In this document: positions 1-8,733 of the stretch, piece by piece
Position numbering within the stretch: position 1 is the stretch's first letter
Layout of the letters: every line of letters begins with the position of its first letter
NCBI RefSeq assembly: GCF_011578045.1
Contig: NZ_CP049801.1
Coordinates: 1-64,000 of the forward strand
Length of the DNA stretch: 64,000 nucleotides
Direction of reading: 5' to 3'
Source: Acinetobacter shaoyimingii
GTDB taxonomy: Bacteria > Pseudomonadota > Gammaproteobacteria > Pseudomonadales > Moraxellaceae
The notes under the pieces: generated by a model
Told to the model about the DNA's origin: nothing
Databases searched by the model: none
What the model saw: the letters and a program-made list of their open reading frames with translations, nothing else
Position numbers and translations under genes: made by a program

Positions 1-54
1 TTTCCTCTAAAAACAGAACAATTGAAGACAAAAAAGTATTTTTAGTCATGTACT

Positions 55-75
55 ATGCGGCACTTTATGCCGCAT
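55..75 (-). terminator. Hairpin just downstream of dnaA
   Basis: A perfect 8-bp stem (ATGCGGCA / TGCCGCAT) with a 5-base loop lies about 25 bases past the dnaA stop on the minus strand. There is no immediate T-run, although a T-rich stretch follows further on. It may be a weak terminator or attenuator between dnaA and whatever follows (dnaN in the usual gene order). The role is inferred. Confidence 0.4.
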
Positions 76-100
76 TGCAAGAATAGAATTTAATCAAATA

Positions 101-1492
101 TTAACTTTGAAGTAAGCGCATTAAGTTCTTGTAATCCTCATTAAAAATAGGATCTTCAGCTCTTAAACTTTGCACTTTTTCACAGGCATGCATAACCGTA
201 CTATGGTCACGACCGCCAAAGGCCATACCAATTTCTGGGAAGCTATCGCCGGTTAATTCACGGGCTAAACCCATGGCCAACTGACGTGGACGTGCAAAAA
301 TTCGGGTACGTTTTGGACCGACCAATTCTTTAAGTGGAATACGGAAATATTCACTGACCACACGCTGAATATTTTCAGTGCTTATGGTACGGGCACGAAT
401 AGCCAATACATCTTTTAAAGATTCACGCACAATTTCCAAATCAATAGGTGTACCTTTGAAACGTGAAATTGCAACGACTTTATTTAAAGCGCCTTCGAGT
501 TCACGAACATTGGCTACCACTTGCTGTGCAATAAATAATGCGCAGTTACGAGGTAACTCAATGCCGTTACTTTCTGCTTTTTTCAACAAAATTTCGATAC
601 GTGTTTCTATGTCAGGTGGCTCAACACCAACTGACAGTCCCCATGAGAAGCGTGAAACCAAACGAGGATCAAGCTCAGTCAATTCTTTTGGATAACGGTC
701 AGAGGTTAGAATAATTTGCTTTGATTCATCCAATAACGCATTAAATGTATAGAAAAATTCAACCAGACTCGCCTCTTTACCAGCAAGTAAATGAATATCA
801 TCGACCAAAAGTAAATCTAAAGAGCGACAGTTTTTCTTAAATTCTTCCACTTTGCCTTTTTGCAAAGAGCTAACAAAATCTTGCACAAAACTTTCAGCAG
901 TCATGTACATCACACGTGCATTCGGTTTCGCTTGTAATAAAGCGTTCCCCACCGCCTGCATTAAGTGTGTTTTACCCAGACCCGTTGGTCCATATAAAAA
1001 TAAAGGATTGTGTTGTGACTCACCCAGCTGTGTTAACACTTTACGACACGTTTCAGCCGCCATTTGGTTAGAACGACCTTCAACGAACAATGCAAAGTTA
1101 AATAATGGATTGAGCAAACGCTTCTTGGAATTTTTATTCACGACAAGATCTTGTTCTTTGTCTTTGCGTGGTTTAGGCATTGAATTAGGTACAGACACCG
1201 ATTCAAGCGCAGCAGTCGTTGTTGCAGGTTGTTCACTTGCAGACAAAATCGCACCAGGTCTTGAGTCAACCAAAATTTCAACTTTGCGTACACGTCCTTC
1301 AGACAATTGCTCTGCCAAAATGGTAATGAGTTCGAGATGATGTTCTTGAATATAACGAGTCCAATACGGATTAGGTGCATACAGTTTAAGTACGCCTTCA
1401 ACCTCTTCCGCGACTAAAGGACGAATCCACATCGCAAAGACATTATCAGAGAGCTCTTGTCGCAAGCGAGTTAAGCAGTCTGTCCACAGCAT
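101..1492 (-). CDS. dnaA: Chromosomal replication initiator protein DnaA
   Basis: DnaA is the AAA+ ATPase that binds DnaA boxes, melts oriC and loads the replicative helicase. The 463-residue product has the usual four-domain plan. The N-terminal interaction domain begins MLWTDCLTRL. A low-complexity linker covers about residues 80-125. The ATPase core has Walker A GPTGLGKT (168-175) and Walker B LLLVDDIH (227-234). The C-terminal DNA-binding domain carries the signature GGRDHSTVMHA (426-436). Length is normal for the family. The gene runs leftward and is divergent from rpmH across a DnaA-box-rich spacer, so autoregulation by DnaA is likely. dnaN would be expected beyond the left edge of the window. 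Confidence 0.98.
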   Translation of the reverse strand: MLWTDCLTRLRQELSDNVFAMWIRPLVAEEVEGVLKLYAPNPYWTRYIQEHHLELITILAEQLSEGRVRKVEILVDSRPGAILSASEQPATTTAALESVSVPNSMPKPRKDKEQDLVVNKNSKKRLLNPLFNFALFVEGRSNQMAAETCRKVLTQLGESQHNPLFLYGPTGLGKTHLMQAVGNALLQAKPNARVMYMTAESFVQDFVSSLQKGKVEEFKKNCRSLDLLLVDDIHLLAGKEASLVEFFYTFNALLDESKQIILTSDRYPKELTELDPRLVSRFSWGLSVGVEPPDIETRIEILLKKAESNGIELPRNCALFIAQQVVANVRELEGALNKVVAISRFKGTPIDLEIVRESLKDVLAIRARTISTENIQRVVSEYFRIPLKELVGPKRTRIFARPRQLAMGLARELTGDSFPEIGMAFGGRDHSTVMHACEKVQSLRAEDPIFNEDYKNLMRLLQS

Positions 1493-1499
1493 GTGAAAC

Positions 1500-2086
1500 C
1501 CCTTATTCCATTTTAAATTTAAAAGCCAACCCTACCGTATGAGGGGGTCGCCATTCTAACCAAGTTATCCACATCTGTCATGATAATTTCGCATACTCTG
1601 CGTTAAAAAAATAAAAAACCATGCGATTTTTAAATTTAAAACAGGGTGTGGATAAGCTTTTCCACAAGCTGTGGATAGTTTTTCAGCTCAAGTTATCCAC
1701 AATTTCATAAATTGATAAAAACACAGTTATCAACAATCTAAATAAATGATTTATAAAATTTAAAAGCACATTTCCACAGAAAAAAGCGTCCCTAATAATA
1801 ATAAATTTAAATTTATAAATTTGAATTTATATAATAACAAAGCGACCTTGTGTGGATAACCTCAAATAAATGAATTTAAATTCAAATTAACTAAATTAAA
1901 TTTAAAACGTTAATAACACTATGGATAACTTTGTGGATATTTGTGTAGATATCTCATATTTATTTTAATAAATAAAGAGTTAAGTTGTGATTATTTTTTA
2001 AAATATTGACTTTTTTAAGATTCGTTTTAAATTCATTGCTTAACACGATGTATAACGCATTTTTATGTAACATTTGCTGTAATTTA
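1500..2086. other. oriC: Probable oriC: AT-rich dnaA-rpmH spacer with DnaA boxes
   Basis: The spacer contains perfect DnaA boxes TTATCCACA/TGTGGATAA at 1565-1573, 1647-1655, 1693-1701 and 1851-1859. Near matches lie at 1670-1678, 1727-1735 and 1932-1940. Long A/T tracts lie around 1740-2040, suitable as an unwinding element. The motif GAATTTAAA/TTTAAATTC occurs at 1872 and 1875 (overlapping palindrome) and at 2026. Flanking genes diverge, as at origins of many bacteria where oriC lies beside dnaA. The function is inferred from box density and position; the exact minimal origin cannot be set from sequence alone. Confidence 0.75.
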
Positions 2087-2115
2087 TTGACAGCACAAAC
2101 AATGCACAATACAAT
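2087..2115 (+). promoter_or_regulatory. rpmH promoter
   Basis: A -35 element TTGACA (2087-2092) is followed after exactly 17 bases by TACAAT (2110-2115). This close sigma-70 match lies about 40 bases upstream of rpmH and would drive the rpmH-rnpA-yidD-yidC cluster. Confidence 0.75.
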
Positions 2116-2154
2116 CGCGAACCTTTATAGAACACCAATACTGGAGTTTCGAAA

Positions 2155-2289
2155 ATGAAACGTACTTTCCAACCGTCTGAATTAAAGCGTAAACGCGTTC
2201 ATGGTTTCCGTGCTCGTATGGCAACTAAAGCTGGTCGTCAAGTATTAGCTCGTCGCCGTGCTAAAGGTCGTCACAGCTTAACTGTTTAA
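2155..2289 (+). CDS. rpmH: 50S ribosomal protein L34
   Basis: The 44-residue, very basic product starts [20 protein letters not shown] and ends [12 protein letters not shown], which is the conserved L34 pattern at its usual length. L34 is a late-assembling protein of the large ribosomal subunit that contacts 23S rRNA. An SD-like CTGGAG precedes the ATG. It is the first gene of the classical rpmH-rnpA-yidD-yidC-mnmE cluster beside the origin and has a near-consensus promoter immediately upstream. Confidence 0.97.
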
Positions 2290-2327
2290 TTTTTTAAGCA
2301 GTTAGTCTCATCGACGATTTGGGTGTT

Positions 2328-2720
2328 ATGACACTTTATAATTTCAGTCCAGAGGTTCGTATCCGCTGTGCTGCAGATTTCAAAGGTGTGTTTGATGGTG
2401 CGCTTTTTAAAGTGCATCAACCCCATTTTCTTTTTTTAGCAAAATGTACTGAACAGCCGAAAAGCCGTTTGGGTATTGTTGTTGCTAAAAAGAAAGTGCG
2501 TCGTGCGCATGAAAGAAATCGAATAAAACGTATTGCCCGAGAAAGCTTTCGCTTACATCAGCAAGAATTAGACTTATTGGATATTGTGGTTATGCCTAAA
2601 ATAGGCATAGAAGCGATACCAAATGTTGAGTTGCATAAGCAGTTGCAAATTGCTTGGCAAAAGCTTCAACGTCTTGTCAAAAAACATCATAAAATACCCG
2701 TCTCCTCCCCTCAAAAATAG
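2328..2720 (+). CDS. rnpA: Ribonuclease P protein component
   Basis: RnpA is the small basic protein that binds the RNase P RNA and helps it cleave the 5' leader from pre-tRNAs. The 130-residue product has the family RNR-type motif in [16 protein letters not shown] and the preceding [14 protein letters not shown] strand. The ATG at 2328 (MTLYNFSP) is preferred over an in-frame TTG nine bases upstream because it gives a typical N-terminus and length. It starts 38 bases after rpmH and ends 9 bases before yidD, consistent with co-transcription. Confidence 0.95.
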   Translation: MTLYNFSPEVRIRCAADFKGVFDGALFKVHQPHFLFLAKCTEQPKSRLGIVVAKKKVRRAHERNRIKRIARESFRLHQQELDLLDIVVMPKIGIEAIPNVELHKQLQIAWQKLQRLVKKHHKIPVSSPQK

Positions 2721-2729
2721 AGATGACCA

Positions 2730-3050
2730 ATGGTTCGTATATTGCATTGGTTGATTCGTTTCTATCAAATTGCGATTAGTCCGCTCCTTGGACCACGTTG
2801 TCGTTATATTCCAACATGTTCTCAATATTCGTTAGAAGCAATCCATACGCATGGTTCAGTCAGAGGTGTGTGGTTGGCGACGAAACGTGTATGTCGATGT
2901 CATCCTTGGGGTGGAAGTGGTTACGATCCTGTTCCCAAAAAAGCAATTCGTTTTATTTCATTTCAGCAAATAGATTCTCAAATGACTCACGTTCATGTAC
3001 CCTTGCGTGAGCAATTTTTGAACCAAAATCACTCTAACCATTTGGGGTAA
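2730..3050 (+). CDS. yidD: Membrane protein insertion efficiency factor YidD
   Basis: This is a 106-residue YidD family protein. It has the diagnostic cysteine-rich core: [15 protein letters not shown], then [15 protein letters not shown]. An N-terminal amphipathic segment ([17 protein letters not shown]) is thought to associate with the inner membrane. YidD assists YidC-dependent insertion of membrane proteins, though its mechanism is not well defined. It sits 9 bases after rnpA and 5 bases before yidC, so the genes are almost certainly one operon. The tail after VPKK is longer than the conserved core and looks variable. Confidence 0.95.
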   Translation: MVRILHWLIRFYQIAISPLLGPRCRYIPTCSQYSLEAIHTHGSVRGVWLATKRVCRCHPWGGSGYDPVPKKAIRFISFQQIDSQMTHVHVPLREQFLNQNHSNHLG

Positions 3051-3055
3051 TCGAT

Positions 3056-4807
3056 ATGCAACAATGGGCCAGGTTTGCAATTCTCGGGGCCATGTTCGTC
3101 ACCGCATATTTGCTCATTTTGGCTTGGCAAAAAGATTATGGTCATGCAGAAACTGTCGCACAGTCTAAACCGGCTGCTGTGGTTGCGCATGATGTATCTA
3201 CTGATTTGCCAAATAGCCAAGCAGCGGCTGTATCTTCAGATATTCCGCAAGCAAATATTGCTGCTGCACAACACAACACAGCAGCGCCTAAAGCAGCTGT
3301 GAGTCAACAACTCATTTCAGTGCAAACTGATTTGTATCACCTTTGGATCAATCCAAAAGGTGGTGATATCGTTCGTATTGAATTACTCAATCATGACCAA
3401 AGCAAAAACAGCGATGAATCTTTTGTCATGCTTGAAAACGATGAAAAGCGTACTTATGTTGCGCAATCTGGTCTGATTGGTTTAAACGGTCCAGACAGTA
3501 GTCGTAATGGTCGTCCGACATTTGAAATTGAAAAATCTAGCTACACTTTAGCCGACGCAAAAACTGCTCAAGGCAAAGATCAAGCCACTAAAGTTTTATC
3601 TGTGCCAATGGTGCTTAAAACGGCTGATGGCGTAGAAATTATCAAGACTTTTACCTTTGAACAAGGTAAATACCCAATCAATGTCAGTTACCAAGTGGTA
3701 AACCGTAGTTCGCAAAACTGGCAAGGTCAAATGTTTGGTCAAATCAAACGTGACAACTCTGAAGATCCAGGTAAATCAGATCAAGGGATCTTTACCCTTG
3801 GGACTTACTTAGGTGGCGCATGGGGTACACCAGACGAGCACTACAACAAATTAAAATTTGCCAATTTTGCTGAAGAAAAACTCGATACCAATGCTAAAGG
3901 CGGTTGGGTTGCAGTGGTTCAGCATTACTTTGTAAGTGCTTGGATTCCAGGTCATTTTGGTAATCAAGAATACGTAGCGAAATTAGAATCTCGCAAATCT
4001 GCAGATGACATGAATATCATTGGTTTTACATCGCCAACGATCAATGTTCCTGCTGGTAAATCAATGACTGTTGATGCGACATTCTACTCAGGTCCTAAAG
4101 TTCAATCTGAATTGAAGGATTTGGCTGTTGGTTTAAACCAAACTGTAGACTATGGTTGGTTATGGCCAATTGCAAAATTATTGTTTGCTGGTTTGCAATT
4201 CTTCCATGGCATCGTGGGGAACTGGGGCTGGTCAATTATTCTATTGACGATTGTTGTGAAATTGATCTTGTGGCCGTTGTCGTCTAAGAGCTATCGCTCA
4301 ATGGCGAAAATGCGCATCATCGGGCCAGAAATGCAACGTATGAAAGAAGAGTTCGGTGAAGACCGTATGCGCTTCTCTCAAGAAATGATGGCGCTGTATA
4401 AGCGTGAGCAAGTAAACCCATTGTCTGGTTGCTTACCATTGCTTCTTCAAATGCCTATTTTCCTTGCGTTGTACTGGGTATTGATGGAATCAGTTGAACT
4501 TCGTCATGCTCCTTGGTTAGCGTGGATTCAAGATTTATCTGCGATGGATCCATGGTTTATTCTGCCATTACTAATGGGTATTACCATGTACATTCAGCAG
4601 TCTTTGAACCCTCAACCTGCTGATCCAATGCAAGCAAAAGTATTCAAATTTATGCCGATCATTTTCACGGTATTTATGTTGTTCTTCCCTGCGGGCTTGG
4701 TGTTGTACTGGATCTGTAACAACAGTATTACGATCTTGCAGCAAGCACTGATTAAGAAAAGTGTCGAAAAAGAAACTGCAGCAAAAGAGGCGAACTCAGC
4801 AAACTAG
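3056..4807 (+). CDS. yidC: Membrane protein insertase YidC
   Basis: YidC inserts and folds inner-membrane proteins, alone or with SecYEG. The 583-residue product has an N-terminal membrane anchor (about 8-24), a low-complexity Ala/Gln/Ser linker, a large periplasmic beta domain (about 80-345), and the conserved five-helix insertase core. The core contains KSYRSMAKMR, NPLSGCLPLLLQMPIFLALY and the final helix FPAGLVLYWICNNSITILQQ. This is the long Gram-negative form. The gene is followed by a clear intrinsic terminator before mnmE. Confidence 0.97.
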   Translation: MQQWARFAILGAMFVTAYLLILAWQKDYGHAETVAQSKPAAVVAHDVSTDLPNSQAAAVSSDIPQANIAAAQHNTAAPKAAVSQQLISVQTDLYHLWINPKGGDIVRIELLNHDQSKNSDESFVMLENDEKRTYVAQSGLIGLNGPDSSRNGRPTFEIEKSSYTLADAKTAQGKDQATKVLSVPMVLKTADGVEIIKTFTFEQGKYPINVSYQVVNRSSQNWQGQMFGQIKRDNSEDPGKSDQGIFTLGTYLGGAWGTPDEHYNKLKFANFAEEKLDTNAKGGWVAVVQHYFVSAWIPGHFGNQEYVAKLESRKSADDMNIIGFTSPTINVPAGKSMTVDATFYSGPKVQSELKDLAVGLNQTVDYGWLWPIAKLLFAGLQFFHGIVGNWGWSIILLTIVVKLILWPLSSKSYRSMAKMRIIGPEMQRMKEEFGEDRMRFSQEMMALYKREQVNPLSGCLPLLLQMPIFLALYWVLMESVELRHAPWLAWIQDLSAMDPWFILPLLMGITMYIQQSLNPQPADPMQAKVFKFMPIIFTVFMLFFPAGLVLYWICNNSITILQQALIKKSVEKETAAKEANSAN

Positions 4808-4837
4808 TTCATCTAGCTCGCGCTGAATAGCTGAATC

Positions 4838-4874
4838 AATCCGCTTAAGATGGTATTCTTAGGCGGATTTTTTA
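4838..4874 (+). terminator. Intrinsic terminator after yidC
   Basis: The near-perfect stem TCCGCTTAAGA / TCTTAGGCGGA has a short loop and is followed by a T6 run, between yidC and mnmE. Confidence 0.85.
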
Positions 4875-4899
4875 TTGCCTTTATTTTGAGTATTTCTCC

Positions 4900-6264
4900 A
4901 TGACGATTGCACAACACCTCACTACTATTGCTGCTATTGCAACACCGCCAGGTCGGGGTGGTGTTGGTGTGATTCGTTTATCTGGACCAAACGCATATGC
5001 GATTGCAGAAGCATTAACGCAGAAGACATTGCCTAAAGCACGCTTTGCAGGTTTTCGTCAGTTCTTAGATGAACATGGCGAAGTCATGGATGAAGGTTTG
5101 GTCATTTGTTTCCCAAATCCAAACTCATTTACCGGTGAAGATGTGGTTGAGTTACAAGGTCATGGTGGCCCAGTGATTCAAAATGCATTACTGGGGCGTT
5201 TGTTGGCATTGGGAGCAACTGCTGCTAAAGCGGGCGAATTTTCCATGCGTGCCTTTGAAAATGGCAAAATGGATTTGGTTCAGGCTGAAGCGATTGCCGA
5301 CTTAATTGATGCAACTTCTCAAGCAGCAGCACGTTCAGCGGTACGTTCATTACAAGGTGCATTTTCAACCAAAGTAAATGCCGTACTCGAAAAGTTAATT
5401 CATTTACGATTACACGTTGAAGCGGCAATTGATTTTCCAGAAGAAGAAATTGATTTTCTGGCAGATGGTAAAATTTTAGCTTTGCTTGAAGATGTACAGT
5501 CTTCTGTGGGTTTGGTACAGCAATCTGCACGTCAGGGACAATTACTCCGTGAAGGTTTACAGGTGGTGATTGCAGGTAAGCCGAATGCGGGTAAATCTAG
5601 CTTGTTAAATTCATTGGCAGGTGTTGAACGAGCCATTGTGACCGATATTGCAGGCACCACACGTGATGTACTGCATGAAAAAATCACTTTAAATGGTTTG
5701 CCGATTACCCTGACCGACACAGCAGGTCTTCGTGAAACAGGTGATGTGGTCGAAAAAGAAGGTATTCGACGTGCCATTAAAGAAATTGAAAATGCAGATT
5801 TATTGCTATTGGTGTATGACTTGAGCCAAGGCGATGATCCATTACATTTGGCTGAAAACTATTTTGCAGATCATATCGATGCTAAACGTTTAATGCTGAT
5901 TGGTAACAAATGTGATTTGACTGATCAACAGGCAGAATTGAGTGATTTAAATGGATTTAGACATATTACGGTCTCTGCCAAGCAAGAAACAGGTGTTCAA
6001 GCGCTCATAGATGCGATTACAGCGCATGCAGGCTTCCAACCAGAAGAAGATACCTTTATTGCTAGAACACGTCATTTAGACGCAATGAAGCGCACTCAGC
6101 AGTATTTGGCAGAAGCGCATGAACAACTTACAATTTTCCATGCAGGTGAGTTGGTGGCTGAGTCTTTACGTTTAGCGCAAAATGCTTTGGGTGAAATTAC
6201 AGGCGACTTTAGTGCAGATGATTTGCTCGGAGTGATTTTTGGATCGTTCTGTATTGGTAAATAA
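4900..6264 (+). CDS. mnmE: tRNA modification GTPase MnmE
   Basis: MnmE (TrmE), with MnmG, installs the carboxymethylaminomethyl group on wobble uridine 34 of certain tRNAs. The 454-residue product has an N-terminal tetrahydrofolate-binding domain (about 1-120) and a helical domain interrupted by the GTPase domain. G motifs are GKPNAGKS (226-233), DTAG (273-276) and NKCD (336-339). The protein ends in the family-defining FCIGK, whose cysteine is required for activity. It follows yidC after a terminator, so it probably has its own promoter in the 90-base gap. Confidence 0.98.
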   Translation: MTIAQHLTTIAAIATPPGRGGVGVIRLSGPNAYAIAEALTQKTLPKARFAGFRQFLDEHGEVMDEGLVICFPNPNSFTGEDVVELQGHGGPVIQNALLGRLLALGATAAKAGEFSMRAFENGKMDLVQAEAIADLIDATSQAAARSAVRSLQGAFSTKVNAVLEKLIHLRLHVEAAIDFPEEEIDFLADGKILALLEDVQSSVGLVQQSARQGQLLREGLQVVIAGKPNAGKSSLLNSLAGVERAIVTDIAGTTRDVLHEKITLNGLPITLTDTAGLRETGDVVEKEGIRRAIKEIENADLLLLVYDLSQGDDPLHLAENYFADHIDAKRLMLIGNKCDLTDQQAELSDLNGFRHITVSAKQETGVQALIDAITAHAGFQPEEDTFIARTRHLDAMKRTQQYLAEAHEQLTIFHAGELVAESLRLAQNALGEITGDFSADDLLGVIFGSFCIGK

Positions 6265-6292
6265 ATAGATTTTATCTTTAAAAATTGTTTAT

Positions 6293-6320
6293 TTAAGCTG
6301 GCAATTGTCAGCTTTTTTAT
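6293..6320 (+). terminator. Intrinsic terminator after mnmE
   Basis: The stem AAGCTG / CAGCTT with an 8-base loop is followed by TTTTTT, 30 bases past the mnmE stop. Confidence 0.7.
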
Positions 6321-6407
6321 CGCTTCGGTAATGCTTTGTTATTTGTCATTTACTTTAACGCATAAGTTGTTAATTTGAACATAACGCAATCTGAAAAAGG
6401 TGGAACA

Positions 6408-6767
6408 ATGAAGAAAAGATCTTTGGTTCTAACTGTTATTTTGATGGGTATTACCGCCAGTGTTTGGGCGGGGAAAAGCGATCAAGCCATCATTAAAGAA
6501 GCGAGTAAAAATCAATTTACAGTTGCTCAAGCCACAAAAGCGACTGATGCTACAGGTGTGACTTTAACGGGAGAAATTGCCGCTCAACTGAAAGATGAAC
6601 ATTATCAATTCAAAGATAATACTGGCACCATTACAGTTGAAATTGATCGTGATTTAGCGACTCCTCAACAATTACAAAATGGTGTAAAAGTAAAAATCAT
6701 TGGTGAAGTGGATACACACCGAGATAAACCTACGGATATTGAAGCGGTTCAAGTTGAAATTCTTTAA
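6408..6767 (+). CDS. NirD/YgiW/YdeI-type periplasmic OB-fold (BOF) protein
   Basis: The 119-residue product has a Sec signal peptide (MKKRSLVLTVILMGITASVWA, cleavage after VWA). A compact beta-rich domain follows, with FTVAQATKATDATGVTLTGEI, YQFKDNTGTITVEID and VKIIGEVD, the pattern of the bacterial OB-fold family that includes E. coli YgiW and YdeI (stress-tolerance proteins of uncertain mechanism). The ATG at 6408 is chosen because it has a strong SD (AAAAAGGTGG) and gives a clean signal peptide; an upstream TTG in frame does not. It is monocistronic between terminators. The molecular target is unknown. Confidence 0.85.
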   Translation: MKKRSLVLTVILMGITASVWAGKSDQAIIKEASKNQFTVAQATKATDATGVTLTGEIAAQLKDEHYQFKDNTGTITVEIDRDLATPQQLQNGVKVKIIGEVDTHRDKPTDIEAVQVEIL

Positions 6768-6780
6768 TGTATGTCTTTAA

Positions 6781-6812
6781 AAAATAAACCCTTCATTGGG
6801 TTTATTTTTTTG
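6781..6812. terminator. Bidirectional terminator
   Basis: AAATAAACCC / GGGTTTATTT forms a perfect stem flanked by A and T runs. It sits between the convergent BOF-protein and MFS genes and can serve both. Confidence 0.8.
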
Positions 6813-6819
6813 AGAAAAG

Positions 6820-8010
6820 CTATTTTATAAGTGCTTTAAATTGCAATTCAATTTTAAGATGTCTCATAAACAAATACAGACATAGTAAACCCATCACCAT
6901 GCTGAAGCTGACGATTCCAGCTGTAAAGCCAAAATGATCTGCAATATAGCCGACACTGACTATGGGTAATATGGTACCCAAATAAGCGATAAACAAATAG
7001 GTAGAAACCACAGCTGCTCGGTTGTGATCTGTGGTGATTTTTTGTATCACAGAAAAAGCACCAATAAGACCATAACCATGTCCCCATCCAACTAAAATCA
7101 CACTAATAAAAAACAGCAGAGACCAATGAAAAATCATGCAAAAAGTCAAAAGAATAAAACTTAAAATGAGAGTGATTAAGCCTATATTTAAAGACGGATG
7201 CATAGCTTTGCTACGAGCAAAAAATTGGGCAACAGCAGATACCAATAGAATGCTTGAAATGGTCATACCGCTCACCAAAGGCCCATGCCACGGAATAATA
7301 TCGCGAATAAAAGACGGTGCTAATGATGCAAATAAGCTAAAGCCTGCAAATGCACAGAAGGCGGTAAAACTTGCGATATAAAAAATCGGTTTAAATTGAT
7401 GTTCTGGTGCTTCCAAATGCGGTGCAATGGAAAATGATTGCTTGGGCAAAGTTTTGGCTTGAATGAAAAATAAACTGATAAAACTCACGCTCGCCAAAAT
7501 GATAATTGGAAGATATGGCGTTACCAAAGGATATTTCGAAAATTGAGCAATACTCCCCCCAACGAATGGACCCAAACCAAAACCGATGACCGTAATGATT
7601 GAGCTGATTTGAGCTGCATTTTGTTTATGAGAATCTGGAATGGTATAAATTAGACCTAACATCGCGGAAGTGCTGATCAGGCCTGAAGCAATTCCAATAA
7701 TAAAACGTCCAATGCCTAGCACCAATGTATGTTCAGCGATCACTGAAAGGCTCAAGCCTGCAATAGCAACACATAATCCCGTCTGTAAAGTGCGTATATA
7801 TCCAATGCTATTACTGGTACGCCCTAAAAATAATAATGTGGTCATACAACCAAACATATATGCGACAAACAGGTAAGTAATATCACTCGGTAATAACTGC
7901 CAGAGTGCTTGGTAGAGCGGATATAAAGGACTGGCCAATGCAGTACCGATGGTGCCGATACACAGCGCCAAACTGACCGTAATAAAGGGTCGCCACGCAG
8001 AGAAATTCAT
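6820..8010 (-). CDS. MFS transporter
   Basis: The 396-residue, highly hydrophobic protein has about 12 predicted membrane segments and major-facilitator features: a short N-terminal tail, the motif-A-like loop FLGRTSNSIGYIRTLQ between helices 2 and 3, and GRFIIGIASGLISTSAMLG in helix 4. The substrate is unknown; drug or metabolite efflux is the usual guess for this group. The gene is convergent with the BOF gene, sharing a terminator, and has no operon partner. The region upstream holds a degenerate inverted-repeat element. Confidence 0.85.
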   Translation of the reverse strand: MNFSAWRPFITVSLALCIGTIGTALASPLYPLYQALWQLLPSDITYLFVAYMFGCMTTLLFLGRTSNSIGYIRTLQTGLCVAIAGLSLSVIAEHTLVLGIGRFIIGIASGLISTSAMLGLIYTIPDSHKQNAAQISSIITVIGFGLGPFVGGSIAQFSKYPLVTPYLPIIILASVSFISLFFIQAKTLPKQSFSIAPHLEAPEHQFKPIFYIASFTAFCAFAGFSLFASLAPSFIRDIIPWHGPLVSGMTISSILLVSAVAQFFARSKAMHPSLNIGLITLILSFILLTFCMIFHWSLLFFISVILVGWGHGYGLIGAFSVIQKITTDHNRAAVVSTYLFIAYLGTILPIVSVGYIADHFGFTAGIVSFSMVMGLLCLYLFMRHLKIELQFKALIK

Positions 8011-8172
8011 AGATGCATTCTTATAAAAAGAAAATGCCAGTCCTAAATAAAATAGACTGATATTGGAGTAAGATTTCCCAGATTAAAACCTAATCGGAAT
8101 AGGGTCAATTAAAATAAAGATAATAAATTTCTTTCATAAATTATTTTTATCCAATTAAAATTTATCATAAAG

Positions 8173-8272
8173 TTACCTCTCCTTTTAGGAGAGGGCTAGG
8201 GAGAGGTTATTTTAAGCTTTAAATCCTTCACCTCTTGCGCAGCAAGCTGCTCATCCCAGAGGGAGAAGGAAC
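8173..8272. repeat. Palindromic intergenic repeat (REP/BOX-like)
   Basis: A perfect hairpin CCTCTCC-TTTTA-GGAGAGG (8176-8194) is followed by GCTAGGGAGAGGTTA and a second imperfect inverted repeat (CCTTCACCTCT ... AGAGGGAGAAGG, about 8226-8270). The GC-richer composition contrasts with the surrounding AT-rich spacer. Similar 'ccctctcc...ggagaggg.tagggagagg' elements are scattered in many proteobacterial genomes. The rest of the 8011-8377 spacer is AT-rich with no gene seen. Confidence 0.5.
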
Positions 8273-8377
8273 TTTCGTTGTTACTTTAAATACGATTCAA
8301 TGATCATTTTTTGATTTTTGTAAGAGATTTAATGATTTCAAATTTATAAAATCATTGAAAATATTTGATATTTATAT

Positions 8378-8644
8378 TTAAGAATAACGTTTTAATAAGC
8401 TTAAAAATTCTGCCAATTCTGTTTCATTGATTTGCGTTTCATCTGTGATGACATGATGACGTAAATGACTTTCAATGAGTTCATTCATTAACCCATTGAT
8501 GGCACCTTTAATAGCGGCAACTTGCTGTAAAACTTCAATACAAGACTGTTCTGGATTTTGAATCGCCTCTTCGACAGCGGATATTTGGCCTTTGAGTCGT
8601 TTCACACGATTCAATATTTTCTTGTCTTCATTTAAGTGACTCAT
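8378..8644 (-). CDS. dmeR: DmeR/RcnR-type metal-sensing repressor (CsoR/RcnR family)
   Basis: This 88-residue all-helical CsoR/RcnR/FrmR (DUF156) family regulator has core motifs RVKRLKGQISAVEEAI and AAIKGAINGLMNELIESH. His3, Cys35, His60 and His64 are all present; this is the ligand set used by nickel/cobalt sensor RcnR. The copper-sensor CsoR pattern is absent. It is divergent from a DmeF-type efflux gene, the arrangement (though divergent here rather than co-linear) known for dmeRF systems. Two 21-bp sites in the shared promoter match the AT-flanked C-tract operators of this family. It probably represses both genes until Ni/Co binds. The cognate metal is inferred. Confidence 0.85.
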   Translation of the reverse strand: MSHLNEDKKILNRVKRLKGQISAVEEAIQNPEQSCIEVLQQVAAIKGAINGLMNELIESHLRHHVITDETQINETELAEFLSLLKRYS

Positions 8645-8664
8645 CTTGATCTGTTCCCATTTCT

Positions 8665-8685
8665 ATATACCCCCTTATAGTATAT
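8665..8685. promoter_or_regulatory. Putative DmeR operator 1
   Basis: A 21-bp element has the form ATATAC-N8-AGTATAT with a C-tract (CCCC) in the centre. It lies 20 bases upstream of dmeR. The same pattern recurs inverted 15 bases further on. It resembles the AT-inverted-repeat / C-tract operators described for RcnR- and DmeR-type repressors. Confidence 0.7.
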
Positions 8686-8699
8686 TTTGATTCTAACTC

Positions 8700-8720
8700 A
8701 TATACTACTAGGGAGTATAT
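8700..8720. promoter_or_regulatory. Putative DmeR operator 2
   Basis: Read on the minus strand this is again ATATAC-N8-AGTATAT with a CCC core, matching operator 1 at all 13 flanking positions. It lies 13 bases before the dmeF ATG, where bound repressor would block transcription or initiation. Confidence 0.7.
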
Positions 8721-8733
8721 TGGGTGAGTCATT

